Assembly: GCA_020747015.1 (NCBI GenBank)
Contig: JAGTJM010000005.1
Span: forward strand, 372,001-436,000
Length of the DNA: 64,000 bases
Direction: 5' to 3'
DNA from: Pyrenochaeta sp. MPI-SDFR-AT-0127
Lineage: Eukaryota; Ascomycota; Dothideomycetes; Pleosporales; Cucurbitariaceae
Shown here: piece by piece, positions 1-10,816 of the stretch
How positions within the stretch are numbered: position 1 is the stretch's first letter
Layout: each line of letters begins with the position of its first letter
Notes under the pieces: model-generated
Seen by the model: only the letters and a program-made list of their open reading frames with translations
What the model was told of the DNA's origin: nothing
Database searches by the model: none
Position numbers and translations under genes: made by a program

Positions 1-111
1 AGTGGATTAAAACTCAATTCCTGCTTATCGGAACCCGTAGTGGGTAAGCCCCCACATCAGACGTTTGTCTAACAGAAGCGGGTTGGTTTGGACTAAGGCC
101 TATCTATTGAC

Positions 112-130
112 ATATATATATATATATATA
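112..130. repeat. (AT)n microsatellite
   Basis: A run of about nine to ten alternating AT units lies upstream of the cupin gene. The rest of positions 1-398 shows no ATG-initiated coding sequence. It is T- and G-rich and probably holds the promoter and 5' leader of the cupin gene. Confidence 0.9.
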
Positions 131-398
131 CCTGCTGACGCTGTGGCTTGTGTCTGACCTTTTTCTCGCTCTTATTTTTTTTCTCTGTGTAACACGGGTG
201 TTTTATTATCGAGTGATTGCTTCGAATTGTGTTGTGTGTTAGGCTTGCGTTGCGTTGGATAAGAGAGGGATTTCGACGTTGGAGAGTTGGGATTTAAGAA
301 GTTAAGGAGAAGGAGGATAGGAATCTTGAAAGGGGGGGTTTGCTTAAGTGAAGGACAACTGCACAAAAAAGGAAGAAGAACAAGAAGAAGAAGGAAAA

Positions 399-1197
399 AT
401 GTCATCCTCCATCCCAAACACCCCCTCAAAACTAACTCCAACCTACCCACCCCATCCCTCCCCCTTTCCCCCCTTTCCCCCTCCACACAATCCCTCATCA
501 AAGCCCTCAACCTCATCCCCCACATCGAAGGCGGCTACTTCGCCGAACTAGACCGCAACCCGCTCTTAATCCCCAACCCCTTCCCCACGCACGCGCTATG
601 CACTACACGCACCGCCCCAACCCCCCTCAGCGGCTCCAACGACGTACGAAACGCCAGCACGAGTATCTACTACCTCCTCACCCCCGCGTCCCCGCTGGGC
701 TGCCTGCATAGAAATCTGGGCCGCACGGTGCATACGCTTATCCAGGGGCGGGGGCGGTATGTTATTATCCATGCGGATGAGCAGCGCGAGGGGCCCAGCA
801 AGAGGGTGGAGAGTTTCGTGGTAGGGTTGGATGCGGATAAGGGGGAGAGGAGTGTGTGGGTTGTGGAGGGGGGCAAGTATAAAGCTAGTTTTTTGCTACC
901 TTGGGATGGGGAGGAGAGGTTGTTGATTAGTGAGGTATGTAACATTTCCAGCATCAATTTTTTTTTCCTTTCTTTCTTATTTTTTTTTTGATATTTGTTC
1001 TTATTTGGGCATGTTGCGCTGGAAAGGGAGGTGTGGAAATTGGAAGACGGCTTGGAACAAGCGCTGACTATCCTGTATAGACGGTGGTTCCGGGCTTCGA
1101 GTATGCGGATCATGATTTCCTGACCATGGAGGGGTTTGCGGAGTTGGTGAGCGAGGAGCAGAGGGGGGAGTTGGAGTGGTTGATCAGGAAGGCGTAG
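399..1197 (+). CDS. cupin_5 (DUF985) family protein, frame broken near the N terminus
   Basis: The protein belongs to the small cupin_5/DUF985 family, single-domain beta-barrel proteins of unsettled function. Recognisable parts are the opening motif with IPHIEGGYFAE, the core TSIYYLL and HRN, and the C-terminal segment VVPGFEYADHDF. Exon 1 ends at 934. A GTATGT..TAG intron spans 935-1080 and contains long T tracts. Exon 2 runs 1081-1197. The cupin frame has no ATG. The first ATG upstream is at 399 in another frame, and it opens a peptide that enters the same C/T-rich stretch (about 430-485). No GT..AG intron can join the two frames, so one base appears to be missing in the homopolymer-rich tract, or translation starts at a non-AUG codon. 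The gene is convergent with the transhydrogenase gene that ends at 1452. Family assignment is firm; the start is not. Confidence 0.8.
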
Positions 1198-1451
1198 GAG
1201 GGTTGTGGATTAAAGTCAGAGACGAGGTGATTCTAGTTAGAGTTCAACGTATGGAATTAGAAGCCTGAGATGGAATAGCTTGACGGCTCGTTATCTACGC
1301 TTCAGCCAATAATTTCCGAGCACAGACTACTTTTGGTTGGATCGTGTATGATGTTTCCTTATGCTTTTCATATGTACCTTGTCTAATCTACTCAGCACTT
1401 CGCTGCCCCACCCTACACCTACTTTCCTCAAATCATCCACTTTCAGCTCGA

Positions 1452-2939
1452 TCAATATTCCATTGCCTCCTCGAACAGATTTCTCAGTTGCTCCCTCTCC
1501 ACATCGAGGTTCTGTGTCTCCAGACTCGGCGCTAACATCAGCACTCTTGCCTGCGGAATCGTGCCTTCAACCAATTGATCTAGGTGCTCTTTTCCAAACC
1601 CTAAATGCTTCAAACCACGCGGCTGATCACCCAGTTTGATCAAAAACTCTGCCAACGCTTCTGAGAGGACTTCACCGGCACTCTCCTTCTTGACCTGCGA
1701 GATGTCGACGCCAAAAGCTTCGGCGGCTGCAAGATGGCGTTCTGGATTGGATGCACCTGTAAATTTGAAGACTGCAGGCGCGGTCACCGCAACTGACACA
1801 CCATGCGGAATGATGGTGTGGTCTACATCGTAGCCGGCGTGCTTGTAGCCGGGGTTTTGGCCGGAGATGGGGTATGACATGCCGTGGCAGAGATGCACAC
1901 CTGCATTACCGAAGCCGACACCTGCAAGCGTGGCGGCGAGTAGCATTTGTGACTGTGCTTCGTGGTCTTCAGGGTCTTTGGTTGCGCGGGGCAGGTATTT
2001 GACCGTATCGCGTAGGGCCTTGAGGGAGAAGATGTCAGAGATGGGGTTTGCGCCTTGGTAAGCGGGACGATTGATGGGATTGGTTGGCCTGGGAGTGCGT
2101 TCGTAGTATGGGATTGCGGTCCAAGATTCGAGGGAGTGGCAGAGTACGTCGAGACCTGAAGACGCGTGGACAGCGGATGGCATTGTTCGCGTGTTCAAAG
2201 GGTCGACTATGCCCAACGTTGGCTTGAGGTTACGATGTGCAATTCCAGTCTTTGCTCGCTTCGACACCAGATCGAAAATCGCAGTACCAGTAGTCTCAGA
2301 GCCAGTACCAGCAGTCGTCGGCACTGCCACAAGTGGGAACAACTTTCCTGGAATTGGCATGCCCTTGCCCAATGGGGCATTGACAAAGTCGAGGAACTCA
2401 GCTTCCGGAAATGACGTATAGAGGTTCATCAGCTTGGCCGTGTCAATAACACTGCCTCCGCCCACGGCGAGGAATGCATCAGGCTGCCAGGGCTTTGCGA
2501 AGTCAATGGCTTCCTTTATGCTGTGGTCCTTTGGCTCTACGCGCACTTTGTCAAAGATCTCATATTTGACACCTTCTCTTTCTAGCCCTTCTATGACTTG
2601 TTTCATTGCATTCAGCTTCCGTACGGTCTGGTCTGTGACGACCATGACGCGCTTTGAGCCCAGGTTCTTAAAGTCCATGCCGACTTCCTTTGTGCATCCT
2701 GGCCCGAAGCGTATACTGGAGGCAGCCATCTCGAATGCATATTCCTTTTGTTGAGCGTGGTCGAGGGGAGTGGCTAGATGTCGGCGTGCTTGCTGTATGG
2801 TGGAGGGTGTTTGGTTGTGGTAGTTTGGGTTCGAGTGGCATGGGCAAGAAGGCGGGTGAGTAAATTGAACAGTGCGAAGGAGGTTCAAGGCGCGAGCTGC
2901 ACGTGAAGGCGCTATTCTGACGGCTGTGGTGATCGCCAT
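1452..2939 (-). CDS. iron-containing alcohol dehydrogenase, mitochondrial hydroxyacid-oxoacid transhydrogenase type
   Basis: A single intronless ORF of 495 residues. The first ~55 residues are rich in Arg, Ala and Ser with almost no acidic residues, as expected of a mitochondrial presequence. The iron-ADH fold follows: the nucleotide-binding GGGSVIDTAK (about residue 160), AVPTTAGTGSETT (about 205-217), and metal-site histidines in SSGLDVLCHSLESW (about 260-273) and LCHGMSYPISGQ. Length and N-terminal organisation match animal ADHFE1. Members of that family transfer hydride from 4-hydroxybutyrate to 2-oxoglutarate, giving succinate semialdehyde and D-2-hydroxyglutarate. Substrate here is inferred from family only. 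The ATG at 2939 is the only one before the presequence. A TATA-like element lies about 95 bp upstream. Confidence 0.92.
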   Translation of the reverse strand: MAITTAVRIAPSRAARALNLLRTVQFTHPPSCPCHSNPNYHNQTPSTIQQARRHLATPLDHAQQKEYAFEMAASSIRFGPGCTKEVGMDFKNLGSKRVMVVTDQTVRKLNAMKQVIEGLEREGVKYEIFDKVRVEPKDHSIKEAIDFAKPWQPDAFLAVGGGSVIDTAKLMNLYTSFPEAEFLDFVNAPLGKGMPIPGKLFPLVAVPTTAGTGSETTGTAIFDLVSKRAKTGIAHRNLKPTLGIVDPLNTRTMPSAVHASSGLDVLCHSLESWTAIPYYERTPRPTNPINRPAYQGANPISDIFSLKALRDTVKYLPRATKDPEDHEAQSQMLLAATLAGVGFGNAGVHLCHGMSYPISGQNPGYKHAGYDVDHTIIPHGVSVAVTAPAVFKFTGASNPERHLAAAEAFGVDISQVKKESAGEVLSEALAEFLIKLGDQPRGLKHLGFGKEHLDQLVEGTIPQARVLMLAPSLETQNLDVEREQLRNLFEEAMEY

Positions 2940-3032
2940 TGTGGAGGTGTGAAGTTATCGAGGTTGGGGGAAGCGTGCGGGGTCCGATCGAATTGAAGCT
3001 GTGACGGCCTGTGCAGCTCTTCGTGCGTACTT

Positions 3033-3043
3033 TTATTATATAT
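3033..3043 (-). promoter_or_regulatory. TATA-like element upstream of the transhydrogenase gene
   Basis: Read on the minus strand this is a TATATAATAAAA-type stretch about 95-105 bp before the ATG at 2939. Position suits a core promoter; no experimental support. Confidence 0.35.
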
Positions 3044-4490
3044 TCAAAGATCAAAGAAGCTCCGCAACTCGGTACTTCAGGAAATTGCTGAAGTATGTGC
3101 AAGGTCGCAGTTCATGATGTCTGCCATGCGGAGTAGCGCACCTCGGCTGGGTGCATGCGCTATCCGTATTGGGTATACCGATATTGTGGGGTAGCAGATG
3201 GCCGTCTGGGGGTAACCGGATATACCCCAATACTCCACCACGCTTTGTTCGTACGGTCTGGCAAGAAGTTCGCAACCTCGACTCTTGATTTCATCACTCC
3301 ATTGTTTTTTTGGGGCACCGAGGTGAGCATGTGGCTCGTAGCCGCTCAGGACTCAGCTCTGGTCTGCCCAGCGCGTGCTGAAACCACTGCCAGCGGTCCG
3401 ACCTTGAGAGAACAGTTCAGTGACCAATGACTATCCTAGAACATAGTAAGAACATTTTCAATGTTAGGGCAGTGGAAATGGCGGTGAGATCACATTTCAT
3501 TGTGGCTCATATCTTACATGATCTACTTCTGTTATTTCAGTCGTGCAGTGGCTTCCAGGTGGGGGCGACGGTGCAAGATATATACAGCAACGAACTAAAT
3601 GTGGCACAGCTATTGCAGCGAGGCTCCTTCGAAGGCTTTCCTAAAGAACCACCTCTGCTACATCCTGTGTGGAGAAATCTCCGTGTGGTTCGCCCCATCT
3701 GAGTATCATGAGGACACCGACTCGGCGCTTGCAGTTCCCAAGCCCTAGCCAATCAGACGTTGTGCATACCCGCTTGCACAGATCAACACCACAATGTCTC
3801 ACGATACTATTGCATGCGAGATCTGCGCTCAGTCGATGCATACGAGGGGCCCGCTCCAACGTCCACTCGTTATCCTACCGTTTCTGCACTCCTCTACTGA
3901 CTTTCCTGCGCCATTGGAACTTTATACCTTCGCTCATGGCTTCATGATCTATTGTGAGAACGTCTTGTAGCGCAGCTATCATCACTGAATATGAGTTCTT
4001 GCACCCATGGTGTGTGGACGGTTTTTCCCGGCACAATTCGTTCGACCTCAGCGCTTAGAATAGTGTAAGGCCCCATGCGTCACGGAGGTGCATCTCTCGG
4101 GTACGGAAATGTGAAAGCTAATCTATATTAGCGAACTTCGCGCCCAGAATGACCAATGAGTCGGTATTCAGAGTAACCGGAATTCAGCGATGGTTGGCTA
4201 GTTCCGCTGCTCGTTGCACAGACTAGTTGTCATTGGATCGACGTTAACGTTGCGCAAGTCGATCAGCCTCTTCAGCGTACATGGTAGAACCATGAGGGTC
4301 GGGGCGGATCACGAGTCAGGCCCCCTAATATGCTCCGTTAGCAAGGCCGGTTCTTTTTGACCTATCTTCCTCTTCATTTTTGTCTATCAATCGGCTATAA
4401 TTTACATACCTCAATCGCTCATACTCGATGCATCAAAGTTGACACCAGTAGATTTGCTTTTTTGTTACTGTCTTTCCTTCCCTCTTTCCG
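3044..4490. other. intergenic region without a supported gene
   Basis: About 1.4 kb between two divergent genes. Short open frames exist on both strands but none has a recognisable product or a convincing splice structure. The right end should hold the promoter of the gene starting at 4491. Confidence 0.6.
3166..3233. repeat. imperfect inverted repeat
   Basis: The left arm at 3166-3180 (GTATTGGGTATACCG) pairs with the right arm at 3217-3233, whose reverse complement is GTATTGGGGTATATCCG. The loop is about 36 bp. It sits about 230 bp upstream of the transhydrogenase ATG. Confidence 0.7.
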
Positions 4491-7336
4491 ATGAGCATTC
4501 AACTCTGTGTACGAAACCCGCAAGAGCGCTGTTTCAGAGCAAGAGAGCAAGCACGTAACCTTATTCGCGCATGCCAACCACCCGAGTCTCCAGCGGTTCA
4601 AGGAATCTGCTGTAATGCTGTCGCAACTAGCGGGCGACGCTGCCATCATCTGCTCTCATCAGAGGACCAATCATGGTGTGCCTGGCATCTAAAGGAGTTG
4701 AACAAGCTACACGTTCAATGGGAAGGTCTTCAATATGAAGCCGACAGTATAGAGGTCTGCGATGCAGAAACAGCAAAAGAAAAGGTCCTTAAGCTTCGCT
4801 TAACGGTTGAACTTCGTCGCCGCATTCGTGAAAGATTTCACACACGGGGTGTTGACACTATGGATTTTGTTGGGTGGCTTTTCAACTTGGAAGAGGATAT
4901 TAAAGCCATTGCAGAGAAAGTTCTTGGTACGTTGTGTTGCATGTACCTTTCTCTCGCTGCTTGCATGCTAACGTATTATAGTGTCGAGTGTGAATCAGAA
5001 GTCCGACACGCCTGCTTTCTCCCCTCTGGGAACGAATTGTTGTGCTTCCCTAAAGGCAGAAATTTCACCAGCCTCAGCTCAGCCAGGAATACCCAGGATC
5101 TCATTGCAGCGTATGCCGGATGATGAAGTGATACTCGCTTTAAAAATATTCTCCGCCGACCTCTGTACCGACGTAATCCGTCGTCTGTACACCATCCTTC
5201 CAGATCTACACTATTCCAGTCCACGTTCAGACTCTCCGATACAAGATCATGTGCTCAGCGACACTGGCGCAAATATCATCTGTTCCTGGTTTAGGATCAT
5301 GATACTCAACGATAGCGATGCTGAGGCCCTCGAGCGTGCTACTCGCTCTAAAAGTATAGGCGACTTCTTGTCCGGCTGCCAAGCGAGTCAATTGGAGATG
5401 TACTGCGACTTCTTCGAAAATGCGTGGCGTCCACACGCTGTACAATATCTCCGGGTGGCAATATGTGCACAAACCCTCGCTGGCGGGGATATCAAGACAA
5501 TTCAAATTCTTGGAGGGTCCATACCGAGTACAAGTGAAGGGCTTCGTATGACAAAACCATGTTGGGATATTTTGTGAGTCAAAAACCTCCATACAATGCT
5601 CAGTCACAAAATGGCTGTTCTACGCATCTCGAGATCCTTATCGTTCTTTGTAACCTTACGCCCTCGCTGGAAAGATGTTCGCCAGCAAGCGCTAAGAGTA
5701 CCGACGAACCATTTGTCGCACTGACTGCATCAAAGAGAAACATTGCGCTGTCTTATTGAATGTAGAGATCTTTCTGACAGTTATCAGATACCGTTGGTTC
5801 CCTACTCTGCTTACGCCTTGGACTATCGCAAGCATATGCTCGAATTTTGAGGACTACATCACGATCTGTAAGCTACTAACGCTGGGTCTCTACCGCGAAC
5901 ACTGGTATGATTCTGCAAATATCATGAATGAGTGCCCTACTGGGATCCACCTGGGGTTCATACCAACGAACAAGGGAGACTTCACGGCTGCTGACAGCAT
6001 AAAGCAAGAAGAAAAGGGCATGATACAAAGTGAATCGCGCAACTATTTGTGCGGCCAGATGGCCATAGGCGATCCCATGACGAAGTACTTCCTCGATGAG
6101 CTTCGCAAGCGGACAGAACGGCTGTATCTCGTAGTGTATGAAGGGACAAATGTGGACGCCACTGTTCATCCTACTGAGCCCGATCTGTTCATCAAGCGTA
6201 GCCGCGTCGCTCGGCCAGGCCAAGATGTCAACCAAATGGACTGGAGTACGACTATCACATTGGAGGATATCAAGAACGACCTACGTTTGAGGAAAACGTC
6301 AATTTATGATCCAATCGTGGTTGACTCGTGGCAATTTCTCATTATCGATCGCGACGTTGGAATGCCTTTTGAGCTCATTGATATCGTACAAGACATTTTG
6401 CTCCTACTCGCTGGCGATCCATCGCCCAGGAAAATTGCAAGACGAGTAGTATCTGAGGTTATACCACCCTCAGTGCAAGATATATATTTGGAAGAGATGA
6501 CCATCAAATGCTCCGCCGACTTGCGATTCCCACCTCCACCTGAGGCTCAGTATGAAGGTCACCGATATAGATGCCACGATCCAGACCAGAAAATCTTAAC
6601 GGAGCAACAAAAGGCATCAGTGTCTGGGCGTCACTCTAGAGACGCAAATCGCTTGATCCGAAGAACTGTCGAGGATATGGAGCGATGTGGCATCATCAGT
6701 CTACTCCCGGAGTACGAGAAACCTCAAACCCGACCCATCATCGTACAAGGTTCTGATGGCGCACTGGATATCTACTTCCCCTACGATCGCAATGACACAG
6801 TGTCTATGGTGCCACATTTACCACTGCCCTCTGAGAATTGCCTCTTAGACTTCGCACTAATGTTTAAGAAAAAGCATCCCACCGCTATCATGGCGAAAGG
6901 TTCAATACAGACGCACTACTGCGCATGGCCGATGCCCGTAATCAAAAGCTTAGGCAATATCGGCCTCACATTTGCAACCTGGGAGGGCCATGTTTACCGC
7001 TGGAACGCAATGCGTAAGTCCCCAAACTAACCCTCTGTGCCTGGCTACCTAGTCGCTAACACCATGAAAGCATTCGATCGTCCATGGTCTGCAAACGCGT
7101 GGCAATACTACATTCAGCATTGCATCAACTCAAGATACCCTTTTGTCATGTTTTACCTCACTACATTTGTCATTTGCGCAGTCGATCAGTTGGATGCGGA
7201 AGACAAAGTAGCAGCGCTGCTTGAAGAGACTGAGGATCGTGGCTGGAAAATCGTACTTCCGCGCGCGGACAACTGGAAGACAGATATCAATGAGTTGAAG
7301 CTCGACAAGTTATATGAAGGGGTGAGGCCAGCCTAA
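4491..7336 (+). CDS. large multi-exon protein of unknown function with a Cys/His N-terminal motif; probable frameshift
   Basis: I do not recognise the family. Exon 1 is 4491-4926; intron 4927-4981 (GTACGT..TAG) is in phase with exon 2, 4982-5573. The last exon starts at 7071 after a GTAAGT..AAG intron at 7014-7070. Around residues 40-68 lies CCNAVATSGRRCHH followed by CAWH, a spacing seen in small zinc-binding motifs. The junction after 5573 (donor GTGAGT) is ambiguous. An acceptor at 5787 keeps everything in frame and gives 839 residues. An acceptor at 5735 gives a more protein-like sequence (CRDLSDSYQIPLVPYSAY), but it meets a TGA at 5848-5850 in a TTTT tract, one base out of frame with the long downstream exon. 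The downstream part ends near GHVYRWNAM, FDRPWSANAWQYY and DWKT-like segments with no known catalytic motif. The gene may be intact, newly decayed, or affected by an assembly indel. Confidence 0.6.
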
Positions 7337-7908
7337 GTCCGAGGGAAGATGCGAAATGATGAACCTCGAAGTTGTTAATGGTGGCGATTTGTAGTTTATA
7401 TTATTGTGCGCTTTAGCGATTGCATCGTGCTACGATTGCTTAAATTAAATATTTCAGATGTCCAGGTATTATGCCACTCAATCTTGTCGCCTTGCACGAT
7501 ACCGAACCATAGAGATGGAAGCATGTGTTGTGTTGGGCGTGGCAAAACAAAAACAAAGCTCCTGGATTGTGAGGGCTCCTCCAATATGATCGGAGCAAAC
7601 TTCAGGTTCAAATTTAGATCATCGTGTCCAAGCTAGCCAACCCTGGATGGATTGATTAACGGCTTTGGAGTGATCAGAGAATGAGTAAGCAGCTGCCTGG
7701 GCAAATTTCGTATCCGTGGTTGGTTTAAAGCCACAGCCACAACCGGCAGTCGTTGTAAGGATCTGTCCCAACTGTTCGCTACTTTGTTTACATTTCCATC
7801 GTTTTATCTTCCTGCTCTTGTTTTCCCACTTTCTTGTACCACGGAGTCACATCTTGAAGAAATTGGACACTTTTTTGTCTCGCGGTAAAACAACGGGAAT
7901 CCCAGAAC
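7337..7908. other. intergenic region
   Basis: About 570 bp holding the 3' end of the unknown gene and the promoter and leader of the membrane-protein gene. The last 150 bp are pyrimidine-rich. No gene seen. Confidence 0.6.
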
Positions 7909-8690
7909 ATGGCCGACAACAAATTTCCTGAAGACAAAGAGCTGGGAAGTCGGATCAATGCTCCATCTCAGGAGCTCAACCATACATCGCCTAATCTCCC
8001 GGACTCAACACGTCAGATCGTTTTCCTGCTGGCTCTGCTTTGGATATGCTGGCTGGTAGTGTGTATATCCGACACATATGTCTCTGTCGACCGGGCTTTA
8101 TGGACATACACATCCATGACGCCGCTGCAGTATTACGTCTACTCTAATAGCTGGGACAAATGGCTTTACAGTGTACGTTGTCCTTTGCTCATCAAAAGCA
8201 TGCAAATCGCACGCAATCTATGCGATACCTGGCATCGTAGTTAATGTGAAGACAGCTTGACAAGATCAGAGCACCGCAGGCCAAAATTCTGGAAACAATA
8301 TGCATAGGCAGCATGACCCTTGTCATATTGCTTTTGTTTGCGCTCTCGAATGCGATGCGCAATATCAAAGATGATGTCGCAACCGCGCTCACCAACATCT
8401 TCTTGAGTCTCGCAGTTCTTGTTGGTGCCTATTTTAACGTCTCAGAGAAAGAAGCCACGATTCTTGTGATGCCGTTTGCTTGGCTAGTTGTAACGACTGT
8501 ATTGCTTGTCTTGCGCAGAGCTGGAGTGAGCCATATTGGACGGCTGTTGGGCATATCTGATAGGGCGGGCCGTTGGGCGAATGGATTAAGTCATGTAGTA
8601 TTCTTCGTGGCGAATTTGTGTTTTTTCTGGTTTGGGAGCATCATCATAATCTGGCAGGGGATTGGGCTGGTGTATAACTGGCTGGGATGA
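7909..8690 (+). CDS. multi-pass membrane protein of unknown function
   Basis: Two exons, 7909-8172 and 8256-8690, joined by a GTACGT..CAG intron that falls exactly between codons, give 232 residues. The first ~38 residues are hydrophilic and follow an AACATGG start context. Hydrophobic segments follow: IVFLLALLWICWLVVCI (about 40-56), one near residue 110 (MTLVILLLFAL), ALTNIFLSLAVLVGAY, ATILVMPFAWLVVTTVLLVL, and a long C-terminal pair ending IIIIWQGIGLVYNWLG. Five or six membrane spans are likely. I see no family motif; it could be a small fungal-specific membrane protein. Its stop lies 112 bp from the stop of the convergent SET gene, so the two transcripts probably overlap at their 3' ends. 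Confidence 0.75.
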
Positions 8691-8801
8691 TGAAGGAAAT
8701 CTTAGAAAGAAATTTTGTCTCATATCAAAACGATTCATTTCCTGCAATCAGGGTAGTATGTATTTCAAAAACAGTCGCATGAAGCACATCTTAATCTGCT
8801 C

Positions 8802-10145
8802 TTAGTGCGCATGCCCACATCCACAGCCTCCTTTCAGGCCTAGCCGTTTGTTCCAACTCCACGTCATCTCTGGATTATTGCTCATCTTTCTCATTTCTTG
8901 CACGTCTGCATCATTGAACCCCTTGTCCAGCATACTCATCTCCGTGCTTAACCGCGCATACCGTATCGCTTCAAACTTCTTCCCAAAACTGCTGTACACC
9001 TCTGCGGCATGTTTGTACGCCGTCGAAAGACTAGCATGTAAGCGCTCCTGCTCATACAATGAGATGAGGAGCTCCGCAGCCTCAGGGGTGGCGGCAGATG
9101 TGGGTGTCCAGTCGTTAAGAATCTTGGCTAGGATATTGATCTGGGCGAGTCTTGCGTCCGATTCAAGAGTAAGGCTAGGATGCGCAGTGCAGGTTGAGCA
9201 ACCGCATTTGAAGCCCCAATGCTTTTCCAGCTTGGCCATGCGCTTCGCACGATTCATTTCGTTGTCAATGTATGTGATTGTGATCTCCTCGCCGGGATAG
9301 ATTGTGCGCGTTGCATGCACAAAATGCGTCAAGGTCTCCTCGTCGAAGAAGTATGCTGCGTTTGGTCGGCAGTCATGGTTCAGCATCGCAATTTCAGGAA
9401 ACACCGCAGACTGGTGGATTCCATCGACGGTGGTTTCGAAATTGTTCGTGTTGATGCGGTCTTCCACAGGATCATCATTGAAATGACCTAGAAGGCCCCA
9501 GAAGAGCGACTGAGATGCAGGTGGAAGCGTTTCGATACCGCGATATAGCAATGCGAGACGCTCGGAGACGGGTAGGTCGTACGCATCTGGATCTGTGAGG
9601 AGTAATGGCGTCGATGCGAAGATCTGGTCACCTTTTTGAAGGGTTTTGTTTGCAACGAGACCACGGCCTTTCCCAGGGAACTCGTGTTGTGTGAATGGTG
9701 GATTGGTGTATTGATTCATTCGCGCAAGTGTTTCTGGTTTACTAAAGGCGCTCTTCTCTAGCATTGCGTATGCAAATGTCTTCGTAGTCACAATGAAGAT
9801 GCCACGTCCTGAGGCAAAACTCTGGTCGCTGAATACGCAGTACGGTTCTATGGTATCTTCGTTGGAAAAGCACTCGGGCCAGAAAGTCCATGGAAAGTCC
9901 TTGGTTTGTGATGCTAACTTGCGCGACTCATCTAAAGACTGAGATATGTGTGAGATGTTGGCGGCGTTGATGACCGCGGGTGTGCTTGAAGAGTCATAGA
10001 TAGATGGCTGGCATTCGCCGTTGTGAAGGACAGAATTTGATGGGCATGCATCTCGCATAAGGGGTTTTTGAGCGAATGTGTTGAACTTTTCGCCAGATAG
10101 AGCCAGAGAACCTCGAAGCAGGCTCAGCCCAATTATGGTCTTCAT
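8802..10145 (-). CDS. SET-domain protein (SMYD-like) with an N-terminal signal peptide
   Basis: A single exon of 447 residues from the ATG at 10145; the frame extends further upstream only through a non-ATG codon. It opens with MKTIIGLSLLRGSLALSG, a clear signal-peptide pattern, followed by a short Cys-containing stretch (DACPSNSVLHNGEC). The SET region starts near residue 150 (GKGRGLVANKTLQKGD) and contains MLNHDCRPNA, which matches the NHxCxPN motif, and GEEITITYID. A post-SET cysteine cluster CGCSTC comes next and then a helical region like the SMYD C-terminal repeats. The protein ends in KGGCGCGHAH, a potential metal-binding tail. SET proteins usually methylate lysine in nucleus or cytosol. 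A signal peptide on one is unusual, so secretion, the vacuole or mis-assignment of the leader are all possible. Domain call is firm; location is inferred. Confidence 0.88.
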   Translation of the reverse strand: MKTIIGLSLLRGSLALSGEKFNTFAQKPLMRDACPSNSVLHNGECQPSIYDSSSTPAVINAANISHISQSLDESRKLASQTKDFPWTFWPECFSNEDTIEPYCVFSDQSFASGRGIFIVTTKTFAYAMLEKSAFSKPETLARMNQYTNPPFTQHEFPGKGRGLVANKTLQKGDQIFASTPLLLTDPDAYDLPVSERLALLYRGIETLPPASQSLFWGLLGHFNDDPVEDRINTNNFETTVDGIHQSAVFPEIAMLNHDCRPNAAYFFDEETLTHFVHATRTIYPGEEITITYIDNEMNRAKRMAKLEKHWGFKCGCSTCTAHPSLTLESDARLAQINILAKILNDWTPTSAATPEAAELLISLYEQERLHASLSTAYKHAAEVYSSFGKKFEAIRYARLSTEMSMLDKGFNDADVQEMRKMSNNPEMTWSWNKRLGLKGGCGCGHAH

Positions 10146-10460
10146 GTTGGTTGTATCCTGAAGTACTTGACACTTTATGGGCAAGGAATGAAGTGAAATC
10201 AATTGACGATAGAGAAAAGGAGTTAACTGGAGTGGTTTGTTGATGACTTAAATCTAGACTGAAGAAACTTTGGTATCTACTTCATGAAACGCAAGACGAT
10301 TGTGCCGAGACGTGTGAAACGTTTCTGCGAAACAAGCCGTCTCTGGCGGCACAACGAAGAAGCAACCTGAGGTGTACATTGTAACATATTTGACGAAGAC
10401 TGCAAATAACTATCAGGAGATATGTTTACTCATCGGTTAAAGCAATTGGATGTTTGAACG

Positions 10461-10816
10461 TCATCGTGGCGACGAGCGTGGATAAAGGGGGAAGCGAGGC
10501 TGGGCTGCGATAGTTGCAGCGTCTTTGGCCGAAGTAGATCTTCTCATGAGAAAGAACGTGGTCTCGGCAGCACTTGACTTTCCTGCAGTCCAAAGGCGGG
10601 TTGCGATGGCGCGGGGCAAGGATGAGCCGAATGTTGCGTGAAGAGTGAAGGTTGAGGGTTTCGAGATGTGAAACCTGACCCCGCTCGGCAATACTTGTCT
10701 GTCGCTGATTCATGCTGACTGGTCGAATCGCCAAAGTGATCAAGTATTCTCTTCGAGAAAGACGATGCGATCTCAGCGGAGAAGAGTTCAAAGTCGTTGC
10801 TCGTGAGGTATGCCAT
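10461..10816 (-). CDS. possible small protein, unknown
   Basis: An ATG at 10816 in a good context (GAACATGG) opens MAYLTSNDFELFSAEIASSF and continues to a site where GTTTCA (after CRAGS) could splice to an acceptor before KSSAAETTFFLM, ending at 10461. The result would be about 85-90 residues. The sequence reads like coding DNA in codon use, but it is short, all three frames are fairly open, and no homology is recognisable. It may be a chance ORF or the leader of something else. Confidence 0.25.

Noticed and set aside
112..130. (AT)n as a telomere- or centromere-related repeat
   Set aside because: Only about ten units; an ordinary microsatellite.
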